Assembly: GCF_009547075.1 (NCBI RefSeq)
Contig: NZ_WIPH01000008.1
Span: forward strand, 1 to 64,000
Origin: Gluconobacter aidae
Lineage (GTDB): Bacteria > Pseudomonadota > Alphaproteobacteria > Acetobacterales > Acetobacteraceae
Direction: 5' to 3'
DNA: 64,000 nt
Numbering within the stretch: the first letter of the stretch is position 1; the number at the start of each line of letters is the position of its first letter. Under the pieces are notes generated by a model that made no database searches, was not told the DNA's origin, and was given only the letters and a program-made list of their open reading frames with translations. The position numbers and the translations under genes were made by a program. Positions 1 through 9,178 of this stretch are shown here, in pieces.

Positions 1-62
1 TGTTAAGAGGGATCAAGCCCGTTAGGCGTGAAAGGATTTTATTCTGTTCATGGAATCTGTTC

Positions 63-2003
63 ATGCCTCCTCTGCGCCTTCTGGCTGCCCTGACGGCTTT
101 CAGCGGTCTGGTTTCTCCCGCACTTGCGCAGTCCCAGCCCATGCCGCTGCCCATGCCAGCCTCCATTCCCGAGCCGCAGGACCGGCCATTTCCCGGTAAT
201 CTGACGGTTTCGGTCGATGCGACGGATACCGTCCATCACGTGATGTCCATTCACGAGACGGTGCCGGTGCCGAAAGAGGCGCAGCAGAAGGGTGAGATGA
301 TCCTTCTGTACCCCATGTGGATCCCGGGCGATCATTCCCCGACCGGCGTACTCGAACAGCTCGCCAGCCTGCGTGTGCAGAGCGGCGGCCGGACGCTGGA
401 ATGGAAGCGTGACACCGTCAATGTGGCGGCATTCCACATTCCCGTTTCCACCAGCACCCCGACGCTGGATCTGCATTTCCAGCTTCTGACTCCGATTACG
501 CCGGGTCAGGGGCGGATGGTCATGACGCCATCCATCGTCAACGTGCAGTGGGATCAGGTCTCCCTCTACCCGGCTGGCTATTTCACGCGCGGCATCACGG
601 TCCAGCCGTCCGTGCGCGTGCCGCATGGCTGGCAGATCGGCTCCGCGCTGCGGGCCGGAGCCTATGGTGACGAGACGCATTTCAACGCCACGACCTACAA
701 CACGCTCGTCGACTCCCCGATCTATGCGGGGCGCTATTTCCGCAAGTTCGACCTGACCGGGCCCGATCACGTTCCGGTCTCGCTGGACGTGGTGGCGGAT
801 GATCCGGATTCGCTGGACGCCACTCCGCAGCAGATCGCGGCCCATCAGAACCTGGTCCGTCAGGCCACGGCGCTGTTCGCTTCGCATCACTACGATCATT
901 ACGACTTCCTGCTGGCCCTGACGGAAGAACTTGGCGGCATCGGTCTTGAACATCACCAGTCCAGCGAAAACAGCGCGGCTCCGGGCTATTTCACGGAATG
1001 GGACAAGACCTTCCCCACACGTGACCTGCTGGCGCATGAATACACCCATTCGTGGAACGGCAAGTACCGCCGCCCGGCCGACCTGTGGGCGCCGAACTTC
1101 AACACGGCGCAGCGCGGGTCCATGTTGTGGGTCTATGAGGGGCAGACACAGTACTGGGGCAATGTGCTGGCGGCGCGCTCAGGGCTCGTGACAAAGGATC
1201 AGGGTTTTGAAGCACTCGCCTATATGGCGGCCTCTTATGACAACCAGACGGGCCGTCAGTGGCGTCCGCTGGAAGACACGACGAACGATCCGGTGATTGC
1301 ACAGCGCGCGCCGCTGTCATGGCGCGACTGGCAGCGTTCAGAGGACTATTACGTCGAAGGACAGCTCGTCTGGCTGGATGCGGATGCTCTGATCCGCAAA
1401 CTCTCCAACGACCACAAGTCTCTGGATGATTTCGCCAAAGCCTTCTTCGGGACGAACAACGGCAGCTTCGTCGTCAGCCCCTATCAGTTCGACGATGTGG
1501 TCGCGACGCTCAACAGCGTGCAGCCTTATGACTGGGCCAAGTTCCTGCATGACCGTCTGGACACGATCCAGCCGCATGCCCCGCTCGATGGCCTGACCAA
1601 TGGCGGATACAAGCTGGTCTACACGTCCAAGCCCACCTCCTTCATCAAGGCCAGCGAAGCCGCCCGCCATGCTACGGACCTGTCCTTCTCCCTCGGTCTG
1701 ACCGTGAATGGCGCCGGACATGTGGGACGTGAGCACTGGATGAGCCCGGCCTTCAAGGCAGGCGTGGTTCCGGGGATGACGATCCTGGCCGTCAACGACA
1801 TGAGCTTCACGCCGCAGCGTCTGCTCCATGCCGTCACGGACGCACAGAAGAACCCGAAGCAGGATATCCGTCTGATCGTGAAGTCCGGCGACCATGTCAG
1901 CACGGTCTCCATTCCCTATCACGACGGTCTGCGTTATCCGCATCTGGAGCGCATCGAAGGCACGCCGGATCGCCTGAGCGCGATTTACGCACCGCGTCCG
2001 TAA
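63..2003 (+). CDS. Exported M61-family metallopeptidase with PDZ domain
   Basis: A 646-residue protein with an N-terminal signal peptide (hydrophobic stretch, then a cut near PALAQ at about residue 22), so it should act in the periplasm. The zinc-site motif HEYTH lies at residues 325-329, with a downstream glutamate in YEGQTQYWG near residue 359. This arrangement is typical of the M61 (glycyl aminopeptidase) family. The last 100 or so residues resemble a PDZ domain (residues about 540-630), which M61 proteins often carry. The physiological substrate is unknown. The only in-frame ATG near the start is at 63; an ATG at 50 is out of frame. The ribosome-binding site is weak. It faces the RND efflux operon tail to tail. 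Confidence 0.9.
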   Translation: MPPLRLLAALTAFSGLVSPALAQSQPMPLPMPASIPEPQDRPFPGNLTVSVDATDTVHHVMSIHETVPVPKEAQQKGEMILLYPMWIPGDHSPTGVLEQLASLRVQSGGRTLEWKRDTVNVAAFHIPVSTSTPTLDLHFQLLTPITPGQGRMVMTPSIVNVQWDQVSLYPAGYFTRGITVQPSVRVPHGWQIGSALRAGAYGDETHFNATTYNTLVDSPIYAGRYFRKFDLTGPDHVPVSLDVVADDPDSLDATPQQIAAHQNLVRQATALFASHHYDHYDFLLALTEELGGIGLEHHQSSENSAAPGYFTEWDKTFPTRDLLAHEYTHSWNGKYRRPADLWAPNFNTAQRGSMLWVYEGQTQYWGNVLAARSGLVTKDQGFEALAYMAASYDNQTGRQWRPLEDTTNDPVIAQRAPLSWRDWQRSEDYYVEGQLVWLDADALIRKLSNDHKSLDDFAKAFFGTNNGSFVVSPYQFDDVVATLNSVQPYDWAKFLHDRLDTIQPHAPLDGLTNGGYKLVYTSKPTSFIKASEAARHATDLSFSLGLTVNGAGHVGREHWMSPAFKAGVVPGMTILAVNDMSFTPQRLLHAVTDAQKNPKQDIRLIVKSGDHVSTVSIPYHDGLRYPHLERIEGTPDRLSAIYAPRP

Positions 2004-2050
2004 GAAGCGTATCGGGCTGATCTGATCCTGCGAAGGGTCAGGTCAGCCTG

Positions 2051-2164
2051 TCAGGGGCTCTGCCCCAGACCCCGCAAAGGGACACAGTCCCTTTGATCCC
2101 GATTCCTAATAAGCCGGTTTCCAAAGGCCCCCGGCCTTTGGCGGGTTTCAGGGCAGAGCCCTGA
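2051..2164. repeat. Intergenic repeat element, copy 1 (about 114 bp)
   Basis: The spacer between two convergent genes holds an element with near-perfect terminal inverted repeats (TCAGGGGCTCTGCCCC on the left, GGGCAGAGCCCTGA on the right). Inside are two more small hairpins, around AAGGGACACAGTCCCTTT and CCAAAGGCCCCCGGCCTTTGG-like sequence. Copy 2 at 23186-23296 shares almost the whole right two-thirds. It may also act as a bidirectional terminator here. Confidence 0.8.
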
Positions 2165-2167
2165 GTC

Positions 2168-3688
2168 TCACCAAGGCACCAGCGACTTCCCGAGCGCCTT
2201 CTGCGCCGCCGGTGTCATGCCCATGTCATTGCGGTTCCACCAGCCGCCACCCAGAGCCTGAAACAGCCCCACGCTGTCGGAGAAACGCGCGCCCTCGGCC
2301 TGCACATAGGCCAGACGGGCCTGCGCATTGGTCTGCTGGGCCTGAAGCAGGACCAGTTCGCTGACATCGCCAAGCCGAAGCTGCCCGTGGGCAATCTTCA
2401 GGCTCTGCGACGTTGCCTTCAGCGTATTCTCATTGGCCGTCAGGGCATCGGCATCGAAGGTCACGGCATGCAGACTGTCCGCCACGTCCTGAATCGCGGA
2501 CAGGACCGTGGCCTTGTAGGTCTCGTTGGCCTGAAGCAGGTTGTCGCGCGCCTGACGCTCGGCATGCAGGAGCGAACCGCCCTGAAAGATGGGCTGCATG
2601 ACGGTCGCGGCGATCGTCCAGTTACCGTAGCCGGGTTTAAAGAAGTCACTCATGACTCCGACAGCCTGTGCGGGTGTGGCGCTGAGCTGCACATTGGGCA
2701 GACGGTTGGCGATGGCCACGCCGATCTGCGCGCTGGCGGACTGGATCTGTGCCTGCGCGGCGCGGATGTCAGGCCGCTGGTTCAGCAGGTCCGAGGGCAG
2801 CGAGACGGGAAGCGTCTTCGGCAGGGTGAACTGCTCCAGCCGGAACTCCGGCAGCGGCGCATTGGGCGTCACGCCGACCAGCACGGCCATCTGGTCCCGC
2901 GTCTGGGCCAGTTGCAGATTCAGACCCGGCAGCGTCGCCTCAAGCAGGGCCACGGATGCCAGTTGCTGGGCCATGTCCTGGCGCGACGCATTGCCGAGAC
3001 CCTGCTCGGCCGTCACGGTCTTCAGCACGGCGCGCTGGCTGCGGATGAGCTCGTTCGTTGCGTCGATCTCGGCGCGGATCGTGGCTTCCTCGATCGTCGC
3101 GTTCACGAGATCGGAAATCATGGTCAGCGCGGTGGCCTCAAGCTGGAACTTCTGTAGATCCGCCTGCGCCCCGGCTGCCTCGATCGCCCTGCGCGTGCCG
3201 CCCCACAGATCCGGCACATAACCGATATTCAACTGTGCTGTATGGACGTTATAGAGCCATGTGTTCGAGTTTGGGACCGGCGAATAAACGCGCGAGGTCT
3301 TGTTGCGCGTCGGGTTGAACGATGCGGAAAGCGTCGGATACAGCCCCGCCCCCTCGATCCGGCGCTGTTCCCAGGCGGATTTCAGCCCCTGCTGCATGGC
3401 ACGCAGGGACTGGTTGTTCGCCAGCGCCTGATCGACGAGCGCATTCAGGGACGGATTGCCGAACACCGTCCACCACCGGCCCGGAATATCCAGACCCGCC
3501 CGGAACTGCTGCTGCACGGTCGCACCAACCACACCATGACCGGCCGTGGCTGTCAGGGGCGCGCCCTGATAGGCCATGTTCTTCGGCAGGTCCGGACGAT
3601 GGAAATCCGGGCCGACCGCGCAGGCTGAAAGCGCGGTCAGGCCCAGCAGGACCGCAGCCCGGCGGAAAGAAACAGAGCGCAGCATCAT
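2168..3688 (-). CDS. RND efflux outer-membrane factor lipoprotein (NodT/OprM type)
   Basis: A 506-residue outer-membrane channel of the TolC/OprM/NodT class, the exit duct of a tripartite efflux pump. The N-terminus has a lipoprotein signal ending in LSAC, with Cys23 as the predicted lipidated residue. This is followed by the usual AVGPDFHRP start of NodT proteins and two long helical repeat halves rich in Ala and Gln. Its start overlaps the stop of the permease gene by 4 bases, so the two are translationally coupled. It is the last gene of the adaptor-permease-channel operon. Confidence 0.92.
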   Translation of the reverse strand: MMLRSVSFRRAAVLLGLTALSACAVGPDFHRPDLPKNMAYQGAPLTATAGHGVVGATVQQQFRAGLDIPGRWWTVFGNPSLNALVDQALANNQSLRAMQQGLKSAWEQRRIEGAGLYPTLSASFNPTRNKTSRVYSPVPNSNTWLYNVHTAQLNIGYVPDLWGGTRRAIEAAGAQADLQKFQLEATALTMISDLVNATIEEATIRAEIDATNELIRSQRAVLKTVTAEQGLGNASRQDMAQQLASVALLEATLPGLNLQLAQTRDQMAVLVGVTPNAPLPEFRLEQFTLPKTLPVSLPSDLLNQRPDIRAAQAQIQSASAQIGVAIANRLPNVQLSATPAQAVGVMSDFFKPGYGNWTIAATVMQPIFQGGSLLHAERQARDNLLQANETYKATVLSAIQDVADSLHAVTFDADALTANENTLKATSQSLKIAHGQLRLGDVSELVLLQAQQTNAQARLAYVQAEGARFSDSVGLFQALGGGWWNRNDMGMTPAAQKALGKSLVPW

Positions 3689-6600
3689 GATCCGGCTCCG
3701 TCTGCGGCAGGTTTCGGACGCTTCTTCGCATCCCGGCGTTCAACCCACATTTCAAGCTCGCTGAAATAGACCGGCAGCGCGAACAGCGTCAGCAGCGTGG
3801 CAATGCCCAGACCGCCCACCACGACCGTCGCCAGACCGCGCTGCACGTCCGTGCCCACACCCGTGGCAAGGGCCGCGGGGAACATGCCTGCTGTTGCGAC
3901 CGTGGCGGTCATCAGGACCGGGCGGAAGCGTTCGGCCGCACCGGAGATGGTCGCATCGCGCACGCCCAGACCTTCCACGCGATGACGGTTGATGCTGGCG
4001 ATCATGATGATACCGTTCTGCACAGCCACCCCGAACAAGGCGATGAAGCCCACGGCGGTGGCGATGTTCAGCGTCTCGCCCCGGACATGCAGCGCGATCA
4101 GGCCACCCAGCGTCGCCAGCGGCACGACGCTGAGGATCAACAGGGCCTGACGGATCTTGCGGAACTCCGCGAACAGCAGCACCAGCATGACGGCGAACAT
4201 CACGCCCAGCGCAATCATCAGGCGCTTTTGGGCCCGCTCTTCCTGCTGGAAAGAGCCGGCCCATTCGAGCGTGTATTTTTCCTTGTCGTAGTGCAGCTGC
4301 TGATCGATGCGACCCTGCGCATCTGCCAGATACTGCGAGAGCGGTCGTTTGCCGTTATCCACACGGATGGTGATCTGGCGATGGCTCATTTCATGGGCAA
4401 TGTTGCTTTCACCCATATGCAGCCCGACATGCGCGACCTGTGACAGCGGGATATAGGCCCCTTCCGCATCCAGAAGCGGAATCTGCGACAGGGCCTGCAT
4501 GTCCTGCAAATCCTTGCGGCGGATATGCAGCGTCGCATTGTAGAAGCGATCATCTACATAGACGGTCGTGATGGGAGCATCGCCGATGGCATTCGATACC
4601 ACGTCGGAAATATCCGAGATGTTGATACCATACCGGGCCGCAGCCAAACGGTCGGCCACTACGTCGATCTGTGGGATGCGCGGCTCCTGAAAGATCGACG
4701 CTTCGGCCGTCCCCGGAACCTGATGGAGAATGTCCACGATCTGTTGGCCGATACGGCGCAGTTCCTGGAAATCATTGCCATAGACGCGCAGGACGAGCGG
4801 ACTGTGCGCACCGCCGACCAGATCGCTCATATTGTCCTGGATCGGCTGGCTGATGCCGAAATCGATTCCCGGAATTTTGGACAGACGGGCGCGCAGACGC
4901 TCGACGAACTGCGATTTTGTCTCGCCGGACGGCCACTGGTCATACGGCTTGAGCCCGACCGGCATTTCGATATGAGACGGCGTCCAGGGATCAGTACCGT
5001 CATCAGAGCGGCCAAGCTGAGTAATAGCGTAGGACGTCTCGGGGAACTCGCGGATCGCATGCCGTAGTTCGTTGGCAATGGATTCGCCCTTTTCCAGCGA
5101 AATACCCGTCGGCATCTGGACCTGAAGCCAGAGCGACCCCTCGTCCAGATCGGGCAGGAATTCACGTCCGATCGTCGCGCCCAGGATCACGACCGCGACC
5201 ATGGCGGCAGCACCGGCACCATAGGCGATCAGTGGACGGTCGATGAAATGGCCGAGCCAGTGCGTATAACGCGCATGCAGCCATTCCAGCGGTCGATTGT
5301 GCCAGATGTGTCTGGGCTTGTGCAGAGCCAAATAGGTCAGGGACGGAATGAGCGTCAGGGCGCAGAGCAACGCACCCAGCAGCGCGAAGCTGACGGTATA
5401 GGCCATCGGACGAAACAGCTTGCCCTCACTGCCCTCGAAGGCAAAGAGCGGACTGTAGGCCACGATGATGACGAGCGTGGACGAGAAGATCGCCCGCCCC
5501 GCGCGCTGCGCGACCGGCAGGACCTCGGCCGGAACAAGTGCCTCGGTCGGGCGCTCCTCGCGGATGCGGAGGATCGTCTCGGTGATGACGATGGCGCCGT
5601 CCACGATCACGCCGAAATCGATAGCACCGAGCGAAAACAGGTTCGCCGACATCCCGAAGCTGTGCATCAGCACGAACACGACCGACAGCGCCAGCGGGAT
5701 GGTCACGGCCGTGACGATAGCGCTGCGGGGGCTGCCGAGGAACAGGGTCAGGATCACGCCGACGAGGGCGATGCCCTCGATCATCGTTTCCGTGACCTTG
5801 TGGGTCGTGGACAGGACAAGATGGTCACGGTCCATATACGGCACGATACGGACATGACTTGGCGCGAGCTGCTGCTGGAGCTTCGCCACCGTGCTGTGAA
5901 GGCCGTCGAGCACGAGCGAGGGGTTTTCCCCGCTCAGCATTGTCACAACGCCTTCAATGGCGTCGGGGTTCTTGTCCTTGCCAAGGATGCCCTGCCGCAC
6001 CTGATGCCCGAACTGGACCTGTCCCAGATCCCTGACAAAGACCGGTACGCCCCCATGGCTGGCGACGACGACGTTGCCCATATCGTCCAGCGTATGGATC
6101 ATGCCGATCCCGCGGATGATGTAGGACTGTTCACCCCGGCTGACGCGACCGCCGCCGGCATTGACGTTACTGTTGCGGATGGCCGTCAGAACGTCTTCGA
6201 GGCCGACGTGGTAGCGCATCAGGGAGGCGGAATCGAGAACGAGCTGGTATTCGCGTGTCAGGCCACCAAAATTGTTCACACTGACAACGCCGGGCACATG
6301 CTGGATCGCCGGGATGACGGTCCAGCGCTGGAGATCGGACAGTTCCAGCAGATTCTTGTCGTCGGATTCCAGCGTGTAGCGGTAGATCTCGCCGCTTGGG
6401 CCGGAAATCGGGCCGAGTGACGGCATGGCGCCATTGCTCAGCGGGTTGTTGGCAAGCTGCGTTTCAACAAGCTGGCGGGCCGCGTAGACATTCGTGCCCT
6501 CACGGAAGATCAGTGTGATCAGCGACAGACCGAAAGTACTGGTGGAGCGGCTGTCCGTCACACCCGGAACGCTGGCCAGTGTCCGCTCGAGCGGGATCGT

Positions 6601-6795
6601 GACCTGCTGCTCCATTTCCTCGGCGGCCAGACCCTCCTGCTGCGTCATGATCGACACACTGACCGCGCCCAGATCCGGATAGGCCTCGACCGGCAGGATT
6701 TTCCAGGAAAATCCGCCAAGAAGGGCAAGGATCAAGGCGGAAAAGAAAACAATGTTCCGGTGATTGAAGCACCAGGAGATGAAACGTTCGATCAT
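3685..6795 (-). CDS. RND efflux permease, heavy-metal (CzcA/CusA) subfamily
   Basis: A 1036-residue inner-membrane proton-driven pump. It has the normal RND length, a TM helix near residue 15, a large periplasmic loop, a TM bundle around 335-530, a second periplasmic loop and a final TM bundle. The motif DFGVIVDGAIVITE at residues 393-406 carries the two Asp and the Glu typical of the HME (metal-exporting) branch; drug-exporting AcrB relatives differ here. This suggests export of divalent cations such as Co, Zn, Cd or Ni, but the specific metal cannot be read from the sequence. It lies between the adaptor and channel genes in one leftward operon. No metal-responsive regulator gene is adjacent. 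Confidence 0.92.
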   Translation of the reverse strand: MIERFISWCFNHRNIVFFSALILALLGGFSWKILPVEAYPDLGAVSVSIMTQQEGLAAEEMEQQVTIPLERTLASVPGVTDSRSTSTFGLSLITLIFREGTNVYAARQLVETQLANNPLSNGAMPSLGPISGPSGEIYRYTLESDDKNLLELSDLQRWTVIPAIQHVPGVVSVNNFGGLTREYQLVLDSASLMRYHVGLEDVLTAIRNSNVNAGGGRVSRGEQSYIIRGIGMIHTLDDMGNVVVASHGGVPVFVRDLGQVQFGHQVRQGILGKDKNPDAIEGVVTMLSGENPSLVLDGLHSTVAKLQQQLAPSHVRIVPYMDRDHLVLSTTHKVTETMIEGIALVGVILTLFLGSPRSAIVTAVTIPLALSVVFVLMHSFGMSANLFSLGAIDFGVIVDGAIVITETILRIREERPTEALVPAEVLPVAQRAGRAIFSSTLVIIVAYSPLFAFEGSEGKLFRPMAYTVSFALLGALLCALTLIPSLTYLALHKPRHIWHNRPLEWLHARYTHWLGHFIDRPLIAYGAGAAAMVAVVILGATIGREFLPDLDEGSLWLQVQMPTGISLEKGESIANELRHAIREFPETSYAITQLGRSDDGTDPWTPSHIEMPVGLKPYDQWPSGETKSQFVERLRARLSKIPGIDFGISQPIQDNMSDLVGGAHSPLVLRVYGNDFQELRRIGQQIVDILHQVPGTAEASIFQEPRIPQIDVVADRLAAARYGINISDISDVVSNAIGDAPITTVYVDDRFYNATLHIRRKDLQDMQALSQIPLLDAEGAYIPLSQVAHVGLHMGESNIAHEMSHRQITIRVDNGKRPLSQYLADAQGRIDQQLHYDKEKYTLEWAGSFQQEERAQKRLMIALGVMFAVMLVLLFAEFRKIRQALLILSVVPLATLGGLIALHVRGETLNIATAVGFIALFGVAVQNGIIMIASINRHRVEGLGVRDATISGAAERFRPVLMTATVATAGMFPAALATGVGTDVQRGLATVVVGGLGIATLLTLFALPVYFSELEMWVERRDAKKRPKPAADGAGS

Positions 6796-6813
6796 CAGCT
6801 CAGGGCCACCGGA

Positions 6814-7989
6814 TCAGTCATCATTCAGAAGAATGGCACCGCTCGTCACGACGCGTTCACCAGCGGAAAGCCCCTTGAGCACACGGACACTATCACCTTC
6901 ATCATAGCTGATGACGATGTCACGCCGCTGGAATGTCCGCGGGGCGACCTCGATGAAAACGGAGACCTGATCGTTGTTCATGAGAAGAGCAGACTTGGGA
7001 ATGATGATCTCATTGCCTTGGGGAACATTCAGCGTCGCATCCACGAACATGCCGGGACGCAGGGCGCCGTCCGTGTTCGGACAGGCGACATAAGCATTGA
7101 CGCGGCGCGTATCGGCATGAAGCGCGGGATCGAAGCTGACGACACGGCTGGAGCAGATCCGCCCCGGGAATTCATCGAAGCTGACCGAGAGCACATTGCC
7201 GTCGCTGATCTGCGCCAGACTGTCCTGCGGGATGGCGGCTGCAATCCAAACTTCCGACAGGTCCAGAACCGTCATCTGGACCGCGGTCGGGTCGGTGATG
7301 TTCTCGCCCGGCGCCATGGTCGTCATGGACACCACACCATCCATCGGCGAGACAAGCGGTGCCTGTCCCTGGGCTGAATAGCCCGGACGCGCGCCAAGAA
7401 CCTGGAGCCTGCGCCGCGTCCGCTCGGCTTCCGCCTGAGCCTGCGCCAGATCGTTGCGGGCGGATTCAATATCCTTGACGGCATTGCCGCCGATCGCCTG
7501 AACACCCTGGGCGCGGGCATAGGCCCGGCGGGCGAAATCGAGAGCCGCGCGGGCACGGGTATCGTCAGCCCAGGCCTGATCCAGATCGCCGGCAGCAATC
7601 GTGGCGAGGACCTGTCCACGCTTGACCCGCTGGCCAAGGTGGACCGAAACACCCGTGATCCGCCCGGTGACGGGCGCGTAGACATTCACCTGCCGGTCGG
7701 GTTCCGTCATGACCTGTGCGGGGAGCACGAGGCCATGACCGCGAGAAACGCTGGCAACCTCCTGGACGATCAGGCGTTTCTCAAGCGGGCTGCCTTCGCG
7801 CACGACAAGACGGCCCTGCGACTGCGTCACCATGGGGGACTCGACCGCTGCAACGGGTGAATGCGGGGTTCGGAACCGCAGGACGACGACGAGAAGAATG
7901 GCCAAGCATAGCAGGCCTATGGCCAGCGCGCCGACGCGTGAAACGCGCATGCTGATAGAAAACCCCGTAGTTCTGTTAGGTACAGACAT
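6814..7989 (-). CDS. RND efflux periplasmic adaptor (membrane fusion protein)
   Basis: A 391-residue adaptor linking the permease to the outer-membrane channel. An N-terminal TM anchor (GALAIGLLCLAILLVVVL) is followed by a barrel-sandwich hybrid half (VNVYAPVTGRITG), a coiled-coil hairpin (about residues 125-175 of the mature part), the second lipoyl half and a beta-barrel domain. No His-rich metal-binding N-terminus of the CusB/CzcB kind is seen. The open frame extends to 8118, but the upstream residues are not signal-like. ATG at 7989 or 7950 are the likely starts; neither has a strong ribosome-binding site. It is the first gene of the efflux operon. Confidence 0.88.
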   Translation of the reverse strand: MSVPNRTTGFSISMRVSRVGALAIGLLCLAILLVVVLRFRTPHSPVAAVESPMVTQSQGRLVVREGSPLEKRLIVQEVASVSRGHGLVLPAQVMTEPDRQVNVYAPVTGRITGVSVHLGQRVKRGQVLATIAAGDLDQAWADDTRARAALDFARRAYARAQGVQAIGGNAVKDIESARNDLAQAQAEAERTRRRLQVLGARPGYSAQGQAPLVSPMDGVVSMTTMAPGENITDPTAVQMTVLDLSEVWIAAAIPQDSLAQISDGNVLSVSFDEFPGRICSSRVVSFDPALHADTRRVNAYVACPNTDGALRPGMFVDATLNVPQGNEIIIPKSALLMNNDQVSVFIEVAPRTFQRRDIVISYDEGDSVRVLKGLSAGERVVTSGAILLNDD

Positions 7990-8166
7990 CCCGTTTCGTC
8001 CGAAACGTATGGAAAATGCTATATCCGCCATCAATCGGACGTTTGAATGGCAGACGGTCTTACCATGCCCGTGGCAGGATGCCAGATGTCCCATAAGGAA
8101 ACGAAGGGACTTTTGCACTTCCTGAGTAAGCGCGTTGCAAAAGTTTTATGAGATTGCCACAAAAAT

Positions 8167-8204
8167 GAAAAAAAGCAGCCCTTCCAGGGAAGGGCCGCTT
8201 TTCT
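8167..8204 (-). terminator. Rho-independent terminator after ompW
   Basis: Read on the minus strand, a GC-rich stem (GCGGCCCTTCC against GGAAGGGCTGC, with small mismatches) is followed directly by a run of seven T residues. It lies 26 bases past the ompW stop codon. Confidence 0.8.
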
Positions 8205-8229
8205 CAAGATCCGGATCCTGATCGGAAAA

Positions 8230-9033
8230 TCAGAAACGGTATTCGATACCCGCGCCGACGACGGTCGGGTCGAGGGAATCATGCGCCGTGATTTTCGTCG
8301 TCTCGGCATTGTTCTGCGCCCATGCATGGACACGCATGAACATCTGTTTCACGTCGAAGTTGAAGAACCAGTTGCCGACGACCTGATAGTCAAAACCGAC
8401 ATTGACGGACGGACCACCGGTCACGCCGATGTTCACCTTCTGGGTCAGGCCGTTATTGGCCGGAGAGATGTTGTGGAACCATGCCAGCGTCGCACCGACA
8501 CCAACATACGGGTTGAAGCGCTTGTGCGGGCGGAAGTGCCAGGCGAACGTGACCGTCGGCGGCAGGACCCAGGCGCTGCCGACATCGACCTTGCCCAGAC
8601 CCGGAACGCCTTCAGCGGCGATCTCGTGACGGGTGCTGGCGGCGATCAGGTCAACCGACAGGTTGTCCGTGAAGAAATATTCGAACGTCAGTTCCGGCAT
8701 GACCTGACGCGTCGTCTTCACGCGGCCACCAAGATGGGCGCCGTTCAGGGACAGGCTGCTGTCACGGTCTTCCGGCAGGACGCCGAGAGCGGACAGACGG
8801 ACAATGAAGTCGCCCTTGCCGAGTCCGATGCGGGTGTTGGCGCAGGTCTGGAACAGGCCGCAGCGACCCGAAGCCGGCGCATGGATGTTCACGGAAGGCA
8901 CCGGAGCCGCCGTCATGGGCGCGCTGACCATGACCTGCGGCGCGGCAGGAGCGGCGGCGGGGGCTGTCTGGGCAAACGCCGGAGTGGCAACGGCACCGAC
9001 TGCGGCAGCCAGCGCGAAAGCGTTAAATTTCAT
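8230..9033 (-). CDS. ompW: OmpW-family outer-membrane beta-barrel protein
   Basis: A 267-residue protein with a clear signal peptide (FALAAAVGAVATPAFA) and an eight-strand-barrel pattern of alternating aromatic residues ending in a C-terminal phenylalanine (IEYRF), as outer-membrane proteins do. Blocks such as PELTFEYFFTDNLSVDLIA, LPPTVTFAWHF and NPYVGVGATLAWF are typical of OmpW, a narrow hydrophobic channel. It diverges from the FNR-type regulator, with an FNR box in between. E. coli ompW is itself FNR-responsive, so oxygen or redox control is plausible here. The N-terminal insert after the signal peptide (proline/alanine-rich, with a two-cysteine CGLFQTC motif) is not typical of E. coli OmpW. 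Confidence 0.92.
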   Translation of the reverse strand: MKFNAFALAAAVGAVATPAFAQTAPAAAPAAPQVMVSAPMTAAPVPSVNIHAPASGRCGLFQTCANTRIGLGKGDFIVRLSALGVLPEDRDSSLSLNGAHLGGRVKTTRQVMPELTFEYFFTDNLSVDLIAASTRHEIAAEGVPGLGKVDVGSAWVLPPTVTFAWHFRPHKRFNPYVGVGATLAWFHNISPANNGLTQKVNIGVTGGPSVNVGFDYQVVGNWFFNFDVKQMFMRVHAWAQNNAETTKITAHDSLDPTVVGAGIEYRF

Positions 9034-9091
9034 ATGGATGTTCCATCAACATTTGTTGAGCCTCACAAAGCACTCCTCCCCCCCCATCACC

Positions 9092-9105
9092 TTGACCTGA
9101 ATCAA
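9092..9105. promoter_or_regulatory. FNR/FixK-type operator between ompW and goxR
   Basis: TTGACCTGAATCAA matches the FNR consensus TTGAT-N4-ATCAA at 9 of 10 conserved positions. For the rightward regulator gene it overlaps a possible -35 (TTGACC), with ATTATG 17 bp downstream as a weak -10, a geometry suited to autorepression. For leftward ompW its centre is about 65 bp before the ATG, which suits activation from -41.5 if the 5' leader is about 24 nt. Confidence 0.75.
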
Positions 9106-9178
9106 GTCTGGTAAATTATGTGGTAGTGTGGCTGAAAGTCTTCAGGCTGAGATCAGCATAACGCAAACGGGGTTCATC

